Shown: positions 8,956 to 16,175 of the stretch, piece after piece
Position numbering within the stretch: position 1 is the first letter of the stretch
Layout: the number at the start of each line of letters is the position of its first letter
DNA from: Clostridia bacterium
Lineage (GTDB): Bacteria; Bacillota; Clostridia; Oscillospirales; Acutalibacteraceae
Assembly: GCA_017409475.1 (NCBI GenBank)
Contig: JAFQSP010000003.1
Span: 248,001-312,000 of the forward strand
Direction of reading: 5' to 3'
DNA length: 64,000 nucleotides
Notes under the pieces: model-generated
The model's database searches: none
What the model saw: only the letters and a program-made list of their open reading frames with translations
Told to the model about the DNA's origin: nothing
Program-made: the position numbers and the translations under genes

Positions 8956-10040
8956 TTCACACCGCCAAAAACGAGAATAGCAGAAATTGATAAAATCATA
9001 CCGATGAAAACGCATATTATTATTGAAAGCATTACCGAAATCACATCATCAAACGAGTTTATAATATTGATACTGATTTCATTATCGGTTCCGAATGTTA
9101 TCATCTGACAGAATTTTAACCCAACCTTCCATAATAAAAGCTCAACAATTACCGGCAAAAACATGATAATCATTATGATTATTGCAAAAAGCCCAATTCC
9201 CGAACGCATTATTGAAACGGAGCCAATTACTGTATTCATTACCTCGCTGATATAGCCTCCAACTACAGGTACAGACGAGCCAACAACAAATTTACCCGTT
9301 CTTATCGCAACCGAATCGGCAGCAGAGGTTATTATCGACTGAACCGACGTAACGGCAGTAAAAATTGTTGTAACAAGTCCAAGTGTCCATATAATTAGTT
9401 TTTTGATACCACCGAGCAAATTGTTAAAAATGCCGTCACTTACTGATGATACAACGCTCATAGTAAATAAGAAGGTAGAAAGCGGTGTTAAAACCGATTT
9501 AGAGATAAAAACAGTAAGCTCGGTAAAAAAATATATAGTTGATGTATATGCAATTGCTGATGTGGTAGGACTTGATGTAATTAAAAAAGAGGCGAAAATG
9601 GGCAAAAACGAGAACATAAAAATTCCGCTTGAATTTAAGCATTCAGTAACCGAAATTATAATATTTTTTAACGGTTCAGCTAATAATATACAAAGAATCA
9701 GAGAAGAAATAATTTGTGCCATTTTTTTAGTTTCCGGCTTCTCAATAATTATTTGCAACGAAACACTTAATACCGACAACAACAGTAACGAGGTTATCGT
9801 TTTCAAAGGTAAGCTGTAATTCGAAAAGGCAATCTTTATTAGTGAAAACAAGCCATCATTACTGATAATATTAATTACATCCTGAATACTTTTTAATTCG
9901 TATTCTGATTCACTAAAAACATCCTTTACATCGTCGGGAACAATATCATATACAGAATCGAAGTCATTATCAGCGTAACAATTAAAAGGAAATAATAAAA
10001 CAATGATTAAAGTGATAACAAATAAACAAATTTTTTTCAT
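8952..10040 (-). CDS. spoIIIAE: Stage III sporulation protein AE
   Basis: Polytopic membrane protein of the mother cell-to-forespore channel. It starts with a likely signal peptide (KKICLFVITLIIVLLFPF, cleavage near residue 24) followed by a short polar region and about seven or eight membrane segments between 65 and 360. The conserved GSVPVVGGYISEVMN segment near residue 255 is visible. The 362 residues are normal. It couples to spoIIIAF by an ATGA overlap and to spoIIIAD by four bases. Confidence 0.93.
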   Translation of the reverse strand: MKKICLFVITLIIVLLFPFNCYADNDFDSVYDIVPDDVKDVFSESEYELKSIQDVINIISNDGLFSLIKIAFSNYSLPLKTITSLLLLSVLSVSLQIIIEKPETKKMAQIISSLILCILLAEPLKNIIISVTECLNSSGIFMFSFLPIFASFLITSSPTTSAIAYTSTIYFFTELTVFISKSVLTPLSTFLFTMSVVSSVSDGIFNNLLGGIKKLIIWTLGLVTTIFTAVTSVQSIITSAADSVAIRTGKFVVGSSVPVVGGYISEVMNTVIGSVSIMRSGIGLFAIIIMIIMFLPVIVELLLWKVGLKFCQMITFGTDNEISINIINSFDDVISVMLSIIICVFIGMILSISAILVFGGVK

Positions 10041-10426
10041 ATGTTAAAAAGTCCTTGAATAATTTCAACGAGTTTATCAACAAGCGGTAGTGACAACGAC
10101 AGTAAAATTATCTTTGTTATTACATCAATACATACAGCTACAGTAGTGTTTCCTGCGTCCTTACAAATGTTTGAAGCCAAGTCGGACAAAATGCAAATGG
10201 CTATCGCTTTAAGCAAAATTTTTAAGAATTCCGATGCATATTCAATTGAATTAACAGTATCCACAATATTATCGGTCAAGCTTATTAAATAACTTAGAGT
10301 TACTGAGATAATAATCACCGCAAAAGCAATAATTAAAAGCACTGAGTAGGCCGGATTGTTCTGCTTCACTAAAACAGCAAGCACCGAAACAACAACCGAA
10401 ATTATAATTATTGAGAGGATGTTCAT
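10037..10426 (-). CDS. spoIIIAD: Stage III sporulation protein AD
   Basis: Small membrane protein (129 residues) of the spoIIIA channel with four hydrophobic segments and the family segment ISDLASNICKDAGNTTVA. It is related in sequence to SpoIIIAC, which overlaps its start by four bases (ATGA). The C-terminus couples the same way to spoIIIAE. Confidence 0.93.
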   Translation of the reverse strand: MNILSIIIISVVVSVLAVLVKQNNPAYSVLLIIAFAVIIISVTLSYLISLTDNIVDTVNSIEYASEFLKILLKAIAICILSDLASNICKDAGNTTVAVCIDVITKIILLSLSLPLVDKLVEIIQGLFNI

Positions 10427-10617
10427 AGGTCAAACATTTTTTTAACTGTATCAAAGAAGTTACTTATTTCGCCGATTATCATCATCATTACAACAATGAG
10501 TCCCGCTATTGTGGTCATCATAGCCTGGTCCTCTCTGCCCGACCGAATAAGCAACTGATTAAAAACGGCTACTATAATTCCAATTGCGGCAATTTTGAAT
10601 ATAAAATCAACGTCCAT
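10423..10617 (-). CDS. spoIIIAC: Stage III sporulation protein AC
   Basis: A 64-residue membrane protein with two hydrophobic helices (about 5-22 and 33-50) and the conserved QLLIRSGREDQAMMTTIAG connecting region between them. It matches the usual length of the family (about 65). It lies 18 bases after spoIIIAB and overlaps spoIIIAD by four bases. Confidence 0.93.
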   Translation of the reverse strand: MDVDFIFKIAAIGIIVAVFNQLLIRSGREDQAMMTTIAGLIVVMMMIIGEISNFFDTVKKMFDL

Positions 10618-10635
10618 GACTAACCTCCGTTATTT

Positions 10636-11043
10636 TTAAATAAGCAAAACAAATGCGATAATTCCGATGCAAGCTCCTGATGAAATTACCATCTTCCCTT
10701 TTTGAATAAAGTCTTTGGTTTCTTTCTCTTCTTTTTCATGAAATTCGTTAATTAATCGGGTGCAGTTATCAGTAATTAATGAAGAATTAGACGTAGTTAA
10801 GCTGTAATGAAAATTTTTAAGTCTGAATGCTTCATCTTCGTTTAGAAAATTATAATCAAAATCATCAAACGCACCTGATTTTATATGTATCAACGACATA
10901 ATTTTCTCTAAATTTATACGAGTATTTTTAATCGCTTTTATGCGCTTATATTTTGATAAGTAGATGTAAACTGACACGAAAATCGGGCAAAGACTAATAA
11001 GCAATATTCCTAATATTCTAATTATTTTCATAGGTAAAATCAT
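10636..11043 (-). CDS. spoIIIAB: Stage III sporulation protein AB
   Basis: Membrane-anchored partner of the SpoIIIAA ATPase, loosely related to type II/IV secretion GspF-like proteins. It has 135 residues against about 170 in Bacillus, so it is short but has both terminal membrane helices (about 8-28 and 117-134) around a helical middle. The ATG at 11043 overlaps the end of spoIIIAA by 26 bases and is preceded by GGGGAAG; a second ATG at 11031 has no ribosome binding site. Confidence 0.85.
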   Translation of the reverse strand: MILPMKIIRILGILLISLCPIFVSVYIYLSKYKRIKAIKNTRINLEKIMSLIHIKSGAFDDFDYNFLNEDEAFRLKNFHYSLTTSNSSLITDNCTRLINEFHEKEEKETKDFIQKGKMVISSGACIGIIAFVLLI

Positions 11044-11914
11044 ATCGTGGGGCTTCCCCTATTTCGTCCAAATGAATGACCGTTGGACTGAATCCCACAT
11101 CTAGCAATTGATTTAAAATGTATGATTTTGAGCTGTCATCAAAGCTATGAAAGGTTGCGATAACATACACTCCCGAATTTGACAATCTCTTTAAAATATC
11201 AGCATCCTTAAACCCAATTTCGTCAAAAATTATTACATCCGGTGACATCGTTCTTATTCCGATTTCGGCTGCAATTTCTTTTTTACAGTTGCTAATAACG
11301 TCACAAAACGGACCCAAGCTGAATTGATATTTACCGTTATACCCGGCAGCTATTTCGTTTCGTTCATCAGATACAAGCACCTTTATTTTATTTGTTGATA
11401 ACTCATACGCAATATCTCTTATAAGCGTTGTTTTGCCAGATAATGGCTTACCTGAAATAAGTAAATGATTTCGAGTATTAATAAAGTTTTCGGCTATATA
11501 CTTCCCAAATGTTTTTATATGCCTGGCAATTCTAATATTTAACGAATAAATATCGTTACAGGAAATAATCTCACCATTATTTGAAAACGAGCCGCAAACC
11601 CCCACTCTATGACCATTCTTCAATGTTAAATAGCCCTCGTTAATTTGGTTTTCAAACGTAAAAAATGAATAGTTACACATTTTTTTAATACATTCATTAA
11701 ATTCATCACGGCTAACATTTATACTGTTATGTGCAGTTATTGATAAACCGTATTCGCTTAAATAATATCTATCGTTAAGTGTTATAATCACAATAGGTTG
11801 GTTAACCTTGACTCGAATTTCAGTTACGGTTGATTTGATTTTATCGGGAATTGAATTCAACCTTGATTTAAGTGAAAAATCAAAATATTCGGTAATTTCG
11901 TTGAATCTTAACAT
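11018..11914 (-). CDS. spoIIIAA: Stage III sporulation protein AA, secretion-type ATPase
   Basis: Cytosolic ATPase thought to power the SpoIIIA-SpoIIQ channel. The 298 residues contain a Walker A motif GKPLSGKTTLIRD near residue 155, VLVSDERNEI, and a Walker B VIIFDEIG near 228. GHRVGVCG near residue 105 is typical. First gene of the eight-gene operon. The upstream region holds a sequence matching the sigma-E consensus, in keeping with mother-cell expression. Confidence 0.94.
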   Translation of the reverse strand: MLRFNEITEYFDFSLKSRLNSIPDKIKSTVTEIRVKVNQPIVIITLNDRYYLSEYGLSITAHNSINVSRDEFNECIKKMCNYSFFTFENQINEGYLTLKNGHRVGVCGSFSNNGEIISCNDIYSLNIRIARHIKTFGKYIAENFINTRNHLLISGKPLSGKTTLIRDIAYELSTNKIKVLVSDERNEIAAGYNGKYQFSLGPFCDVISNCKKEIAAEIGIRTMSPDVIIFDEIGFKDADILKRLSNSGVYVIATFHSFDDSSKSYILNQLLDVGFSPTVIHLDEIGEAPRYDFTYENN

Positions 11915-11932
11915 ACTTGTCCTCTCCCCCTG

Positions 11933-11961
11933 TTGTAAAATATGAAATCGTGTGCTATAAT
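11933..11961 (+). promoter_or_regulatory. Sigma-A promoter for the coiled-coil gene at 11991
   Basis: TTGTAA (11933-11938) and TATAAT (11956-11961) with a 17-base spacer, followed by GGAGGGG before the TTG start at 11991. Confidence 0.7.
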
Positions 11962-11965
11962 ATGA
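11937..11965 (-). promoter_or_regulatory. Candidate sigma-E promoter for spoIIIA operon
   Basis: On the minus strand TCATATT (11965-11959) and CATATTTT (11944-11937) are 14 bases apart, against the B. subtilis sigma-E consensus KMATATT-N14/15-CATACANT. The spoIIIA operon is known to be sigma-E dependent in Bacillus. It overlaps the plus-strand sigma-A promoter at 11933-11961. Confidence 0.6.
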
Positions 11966-11990
11966 TAAAAAATATTGGAGGGGAAAAATT

Positions 11991-12434
11991 TTGAAAGGAA
12001 AATTAAAGACCGTTTTATTTGGATTTGATAAAAAAGAAACCCTTAATTATATCGAAAATTATCAGAGAGAAAGTCAGCGTAAAATAACAACTTTAGAAAG
12101 CGAAATTTCAGCATTAAAAGAACAGGCTGAAATTCTTAAATCGGAAAATGATGCTTTTGAAACAGAACTAAATTCTGCAAAGAAGCGACTCGAAGATACT
12201 GAAAAAGAAGTTGCCGCAATCAAAAAAGCATCAGATGAAAAAGACAAGAAATATATCGACGAAATCGACGAAACCTATAAGCAGCTCGAAATCATGCGTG
12301 ATAATATGAAATCATCGCTCGATAGCTTTATTAAGCAGGTCGAAAACATAAATAATAATCTTGAAAACACAAAAAACGCTATCGACACCGAGCACCAAAT
12401 CGAGTCAGTCAATGACAAGATAATGTATATTTAA
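11991..12434 (+). CDS. DivIVA-like coiled-coil protein
   Basis: A 147-residue protein that is coiled coil from about residue 25 to the end, rich in E, K and N. The N-terminal LFGFDKKETLNYIENYQ resembles the membrane-targeting start of DivIVA/GpsB proteins (G-[FY]-D-x-x-E-V-x-x-[FY]-[IL]), so a role in cell division or polar localisation is possible but unproved. The start is TTG, set by GGAGGGG 7-8 bases upstream; no ATG is available nearby. It is transcribed divergently from spoIIIAA from an overlapping promoter and ends just before the pyr operon promoter. No transmembrane segment or signal peptide. Confidence 0.6.
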   Translation: MKGKLKTVLFGFDKKETLNYIENYQRESQRKITTLESEISALKEQAEILKSENDAFETELNSAKKRLEDTEKEVAAIKKASDEKDKKYIDEIDETYKQLEIMRDNMKSSLDSFIKQVENINNNLENTKNAIDTEHQIESVNDKIMYI

Positions 12435-12445
12435 TCAAAAAACTC

Positions 12446-12473
12446 TTTACAAATACGCAATATATGTTATTAT
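12446..12473 (+). promoter_or_regulatory. Sigma-A promoter of the pyrR operon
   Basis: TTTACA (12446-12451) and TATTAT (12468-12473), spacer 16 bases. Predicted start near 12480 leaves a leader of about 110 bases that holds the PyrR attenuator. Confidence 0.65.
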
Positions 12474-12489
12474 ATAAATATGTAACAGA

Positions 12490-12575
12490 ACTTTTTAATC
12501 AGTACCGTGATGCTGGAAAGGTTTTTGCGTTATAGAGAATGTAAAACACCTTGTTCCAACATGAACAAGGTGTTT
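12490..12575 (+). promoter_or_regulatory. PyrR-responsive transcription attenuator
   Basis: A hairpin at 12490-12522 has lower stem ACTTTT/AAAGGT, an internal loop, and a 16-base apical hairpin at 12500-12515 (CAGT...GCTG) that matches the Bacillus PyrR binding loop at 12 of 16 positions. Its 3' arm (GGAAAGGTTTT, 12515-12525) can instead pair with 12543-12557, the 5' arm of the terminator. Terminator: 13-base stem 12544-12556/12563-12575 followed by T7. Known logic: PyrR-UMP binds the loop, frees the terminator and stops transcription when pyrimidines are plentiful. Confidence 0.8.
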
Positions 12576-12592
12576 TTTTGTGAGGTTTATGA

Positions 12593-13120
12593 ATGAATAT
12601 TAAGGTAATGTTCGACGAAAAATCGGTGCTCAGAACGCTGGCTCGACTTTCGCACGAAATAATTGAAAAAAATGATGACGCGAGTGAGTTATATATTGTT
12701 GGAATTCGTTCACGCGGAGTCTCTATTGCAAAACTACTTGCCGAAAATATAAAGAAATTTTCTGATATTACGGTTTATCTCGGCGAACTCGATATATCGT
12801 TACATCGCGACGATATTGACAAAAACAATATCATAGAATCAAAGACAAAAATTGATTTTTCAGTCGCAGGAAAGACGGTTATACTTGTTGACGACGTATT
12901 ATATACCGGCCGAACGGTTCGAGCTGCACTTGATGCAATAGTCGAAATGGGACGTCCTTCGTGCATTCAGCTTGCAGTTCTTGTCGACCGAGGTCACCGC
13001 GAATTTCCTGTTCATGGCGATTATGTCGGTAAAAATATACCAACATCACGAAATGAAAAAATTATAGTTAATATGAATGACTACGACGGAAAAACTTCTA
13101 TTGAATTGCTTAGTAATTGA
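12593..13120 (+). CDS. pyrR: PyrR, pyrimidine operon attenuator / uracil phosphoribosyltransferase
   Basis: RNA-binding regulator of pyr genes with weak UPRTase activity. The 175 residues have the PRPP-binding motif VILVDDVLYTGRTVRAAL near residues 97-114, IVGIRSRGVSIA near 40 and the family's VLVDRGHREFPVHGDYVGKN stretch. The ATG at 12593 has TGAGG upstream; a nearer ATG at 12589 runs into a stop at once. It lies directly behind the attenuator that it should control, and ahead of a uracil permease, the usual pyrR-pyrP arrangement. Confidence 0.95.
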   Translation: MNIKVMFDEKSVLRTLARLSHEIIEKNDDASELYIVGIRSRGVSIAKLLAENIKKFSDITVYLGELDISLHRDDIDKNNIIESKTKIDFSVAGKTVILVDDVLYTGRTVRAALDAIVEMGRPSCIQLAVLVDRGHREFPVHGDYVGKNIPTSRNEKIIVNMNDYDGKTSIELLSN

Positions 13121-13173
13121 TTAAATCGGCTAATCAGCCGTTTTGATATAAAAAATATTAGAGGTGTGAAAAA

Positions 13174-14544
13174 ATGAAGTTAATCTACGACGTAAACGAC
13201 AAACCCAAATTCGGGCAACTGATTGTATTTGCCTTTCAGCAGTTGCTCGCAATCATGGCAGCTACCCTTGTAGTACCCGTAATTATCAACAGCCGAGCTA
13301 ATTTACAAGGCGAAGACGCTATGAGTACCGCGGCAGCTCTCTTTGGCGCAGGCGTTGGTACACTTGTTTATATTCTCTTTACAAAGAAAAAAAGCCCTGT
13401 TTTCCTTGGTTCTTCATTTGCATTTTTAGGCTCTATGGCGGCCGCTTTTGCCGGCGCAGCAACAGTTGCAGTTGGATATCTGGGTCTCATCATTGGTGCA
13501 ATTTTTGCCGGTCTTGTGTATGTTATAATTGCAATTGTTGTTAAAGTCTCGGGGGTTAACTGGATTAACAAGCTTATGCCGGCGGTTGTTATCGGGCCGA
13601 CTGTTGCTATAATCGGATTATCCCTTGCAGGAAATGCAATCGGTGACCTTAATACATCAAACATTGAAGGCGGCTCATCATATGTAACCATTATTTGCGG
13701 ACTTGTTACACTTATTGTAACTACACTCTGCTCAACATACGGAAAGAAAACCGCAAAACTTATCCCCTTTATTATCGGTATTTGTTCAGGCTATTTAACT
13801 GCATCTGTTTTCTACGTAATCGGTTCATTAGCTGATATGCCTTCGCTTATGATTATCAACTATGCACCTATTACTAACCTCTTTGCGAATGGATTTGAAC
13901 TCAAATCAGTGTTTGCCGTACCCGAATTCACATTTATGACAGCGCTTGGCGGATTTAAGGATATCGATCTCTCTTATATCAGCTCAATCGCAGTAGCATA
14001 TGTTCCGGTTGCGTTCGTTGTATTTGCCGAACATATTGCCGACCACAAGAATATTTCGACAATTATTGAAAAGGATTTGCTGGAGGAGCCCGGTCTTTCA
14101 CGCACACTTCTCGGTGACGGTGTAGGTTCAATGGCAGGTGCAGTTTTCGGTGGTTGTCCTAATACAACCTATGGCGAATCAGTTGGCTGTGTTGCAATTA
14201 CTCGCAATGCATCGGTTACTACAATTATGACTGCTGCCATATTAGCAATTATTATTTCATTCTTATCTCCGTTTGTAGCATTTGTAAATTCAATTCCATC
14301 ATGTGTAATGGGTGGCGTTTGTATGGCTCTTTACGGATTTATTGCTGTTAGCGGTCTTAAAATGCTTAAAGAGGTTGACCTTAATGAAGAAAAGAATCTC
14401 TTCACCGCATCGGTTATTCTCATTGCCGGTATCGGCGGCCTCAGCATTACGTTCGGTAAGGTTGAACTTACCTCAATTGCTTGCGCATTAATACTCGGCA
14501 TAATTGTTAATATATTGCTTTCTAAAAAGAAAAACGAAGCATAA
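13174..14544 (+). CDS. pyrP: Uracil/xanthine-family permease
   Basis: Nucleobase-cation symporter-2 family transporter of 456 residues with about 12-14 membrane segments. Typical marks are QQLLAIMAATLVVP at the start of helix 1, VFLGSSFAFLGSM, the loop motif AEHIADHKN near 288, and GGCPNTTYGESVGC near 325, which forms the substrate/proton site in UraA-type proteins. Position behind pyrR and its attenuator supports uracil as substrate. RBS AGAGGTG. A strong bidirectional terminator follows. Confidence 0.93.
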   Translation: MKLIYDVNDKPKFGQLIVFAFQQLLAIMAATLVVPVIINSRANLQGEDAMSTAAALFGAGVGTLVYILFTKKKSPVFLGSSFAFLGSMAAAFAGAATVAVGYLGLIIGAIFAGLVYVIIAIVVKVSGVNWINKLMPAVVIGPTVAIIGLSLAGNAIGDLNTSNIEGGSSYVTIICGLVTLIVTTLCSTYGKKTAKLIPFIIGICSGYLTASVFYVIGSLADMPSLMIINYAPITNLFANGFELKSVFAVPEFTFMTALGGFKDIDLSYISSIAVAYVPVAFVVFAEHIADHKNISTIIEKDLLEEPGLSRTLLGDGVGSMAGAVFGGCPNTTYGESVGCVAITRNASVTTIMTAAILAIIISFLSPFVAFVNSIPSCVMGGVCMALYGFIAVSGLKMLKEVDLNEEKNLFTASVILIAGIGGLSITFGKVELTSIACALILGIIVNILLSKKKNEA

Positions 14545-14555
14545 CTTTAATCTGA

Positions 14556-14596
14556 AATAATAAAAGAGCAGGTTTATAACCTGCTCTTTTATTATT
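14556..14596. terminator. Bidirectional terminator between pyrP and fumarase beta gene
   Basis: A perfect 17-base stem (14556-14572/14580-14596) with a 7-base loop and A/T-rich flanks on both sides. The stop codon of the minus-strand gene (14592-14594) lies inside the stem. Confidence 0.9.
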
Positions 14597-15122
14597 TCTT
14601 ATACAAATTTCCGCCGAATGAATCAATTGCTACAATAAGCGGAAAATCCTTAAATTCAAGCTTTTTTACCGATTCACATCCTAAGTCATCATAAGCAACA
14701 ACCTTACAGGATACAATGCTTTTAGCCGCAAGGGCTCCTGCGCCACCGATAGCACAAAGATATACAGCGCCATTTTTCACAATCGAGTCACAAACAGACC
14801 TGCTTCGTTCACCTTTTCCAATCATACATTTGAGCCCGTTTTCAATAAGTAATGGCGTGTATATATCCATTCGCGATGATGTAGTCGGGCCGCAGCTGCC
14901 GATAGCTAATCCGTCAGGCGTTGGAGTCGGTCCCGCGTAGTATATAGTAGCATTTTTTAATTCAAAAGGCAATTTAGCATTACTGTTAAGTGCATCTACA
15001 ATTCTTTTATGTGCGGCGTCACGAGAGGTATACACAGTACCGCTTAAAAATATCTTATCCCCAGCTTTGACACAATTTACCCATGAGGAAATATCGAATG
15101 TATTAAAAAAATATTCCTTCAA
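14592..15122 (-). CDS. Class I fumarate hydratase, beta subunit (orphan)
   Basis: C-terminal/beta half of the Fe-S-dependent class I fumarase/tartrate dehydratase family; with an alpha subunit it interconverts fumarate and malate. The 176 residues include GDKIFLSGTVYTSRDAAHKR (residues 22-41), the conserved YYAGPTPTP, GSCGPTTSSRMD and IGKGE motifs, and CAIGGAGALAAKSI. The start is TTG at 15122 with GAGGTG 7 bases upstream. The alpha subunit gene, usually just upstream, is absent; the upstream neighbour is spo0A. The GAGGTG ribosome binding site lies in the 3' arm of the hairpin at 15130-15158. Confidence 0.88.
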   Translation of the reverse strand: MKEYFFNTFDISSWVNCVKAGDKIFLSGTVYTSRDAAHKRIVDALNSNAKLPFELKNATIYYAGPTPTPDGLAIGSCGPTTSSRMDIYTPLLIENGLKCMIGKGERSRSVCDSIVKNGAVYLCAIGGAGALAAKSIVSCKVVAYDDLGCESVKKLEFKDFPLIVAIDSFGGNLYKK

Positions 15123-15129
15123 AATTTAA

Positions 15130-15158
15130 CACCTCAAAGACATTATATCTTTGAGGTG
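15130..15158 (-). promoter_or_regulatory. Hairpin after spo0A that covers the fumarase RBS
   Basis: A perfect 11-base stem (15130-15140/15148-15158) with a 7-base loop. On the minus strand it follows the spo0A stop by 17 bases and is followed by TTAAATTTT, only a weak T-run. Its 3' arm contains GAGGTG, the only ribosome binding site for the gene at 15122. It may be a leaky terminator, a translational switch, or both. Confidence 0.6.
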
Positions 15159-15175
15159 ATTATATTTCAACATAA

Positions 15176-15946
15176 TTATGAAACTTTAAGTCTCAATCTT
15201 AATTTATCAGCAATCATCGCAATAAACTCGCTGTTAGTAGGTTTACCTCTTTCATTATGAATTGTGTAACCGAAGTATGAGTTCAAAACATCAATATCTC
15301 CTCTGTCCCATGCAACCTCAATTGCATGACGAATTGCTCTTTCAACACGCGAAGAAGTCGTTTGATATTTTTTGGCAACCATAGGGTAAAGTTGCTTTGT
15401 AACAGAATTGATTATATCAGCGTTATTTACAGCTATTGTAATCGCTTCACGAATATAATGATAACCTTTTATATGAGCTGGCACACCAATTTGATGTATA
15501 ATTTCGGTTATCATAAGCTCAAGGTCGCTGTCCTTACTATTATTAAAACTATGTATAACTGTAAGGTCGGCCTCTTTATTGTTCATTTTTAAAATACGCT
15601 CGGCAAGAATTTCAAAATCAAACGGTTTAATAAGATAATACGATGCACCGTTTTCAATAACCTGCTTTTCTAATAACGGATTATCATATCCCGACATAAT
15701 CATAATAATCGGGAGCTCTCTTCTCTTTGCCTTAATATTGTCCATAACTCCAAATGAATCAATATTTGGCATAAACATATCCATTAACACTACATTCGGT
15801 CTTGTTCGTTCAATTTCTGATATAACCTTTACACCATCTTTAGCGCATAAAACAACCTCGAATCCATAGCTTTTGAGCACATTTGCGCAATTACGACTAA
15901 ATTCCGTAGCATCATCGGCAATAAGCACTTTTATCTTGTTTTCCAT
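15176..15946 (-). CDS. spo0A: Sporulation master regulator Spo0A
   Basis: Phosphorelay response regulator that commits the cell to sporulation. The 256 residues comprise a receiver domain (1-120) with acidic pocket DD at 11-12, the phosphoacceptor D56 in VVLMDMFMP, and K in [10 protein letters not shown], then a Spo0A-type DNA-binding domain with [19 protein letters not shown], which is essentially invariant in spore formers. RBS GGAGATTT. It has its own sigma-A-like promoter (16035-16063). spoIVB lies upstream but a GH20 gene separates the two, unlike the usual spoIVB-spo0A adjacency. Confidence 0.97.
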   Translation of the reverse strand: MENKIKVLIADDATEFSRNCANVLKSYGFEVVLCAKDGVKVISEIERTRPNVVLMDMFMPNIDSFGVMDNIKAKRRELPIIMIMSGYDNPLLEKQVIENGASYYLIKPFDFEILAERILKMNNKEADLTVIHSFNNSKDSDLELMITEIIHQIGVPAHIKGYHYIREAITIAVNNADIINSVTKQLYPMVAKKYQTTSSRVERAIRHAIEVAWDRGDIDVLNSYFGYTIHNERGKPTNSEFIAMIADKLRLRLKVS

Positions 15947-16034
15947 GTTAAATCTCCTCTATTGGTAATAATTGGTAATTTTCGGTAGTTCATTTATAAC
16001 ATATATTTCCATAAATTGCAAGTCGATATTTAAT

Positions 16035-16063
16035 AAATTATGATTTTAGATAAAAACTGTCAA
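16035..16063 (-). promoter_or_regulatory. Sigma-A promoter of spo0A
   Basis: Minus-strand TTGACA (16063-16058) and TAATTT (16040-16035), spacer 17 bases; leader of about 80 bases with two copies of ATTACCAAT (15961-15979). No clear Spo0A box is seen near it. Confidence 0.6.
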
Positions 16064-16113
16064 TTTTTATAATTCTTATTTAAAAAGGTTCAATAATATA
16101 ACCAAATCATAAC

Positions 16114-16150
16114 AAAAAACATCCGCCATTTTTACAGGCAGATGTTTTTT
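16114..16150 (-). terminator. Terminator after the GH20 gene
   Basis: A 14-base stem (16114-16127/16137-16150) with one mismatch and a 9-base loop, ending in runs of A/T on both sides, so it could act on both strands. It isolates the GH20 gene from the spo0A promoter. Confidence 0.85.
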
Positions 16151-16175
16151 TCGTCATTTTATAACATACAAAAAT

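Noticed and set aside
9403..9819. A 138-codon open frame antisense to spoIIIAE
   Set aside because: No ribosome binding site or family resemblance; spoIIIAE fits the operon and has coupled starts.
11018..11043. Frameshift joining spoIIIAA and spoIIIAB
   Set aside because: The 26-base overlap is normal operon coupling; both proteins are complete with their own RBS.
15961..15988. CRISPR-like repeat array
   Set aside because: Only two exact 9-base copies with one-base spacing; no spacers and no cas genes anywhere in the window.
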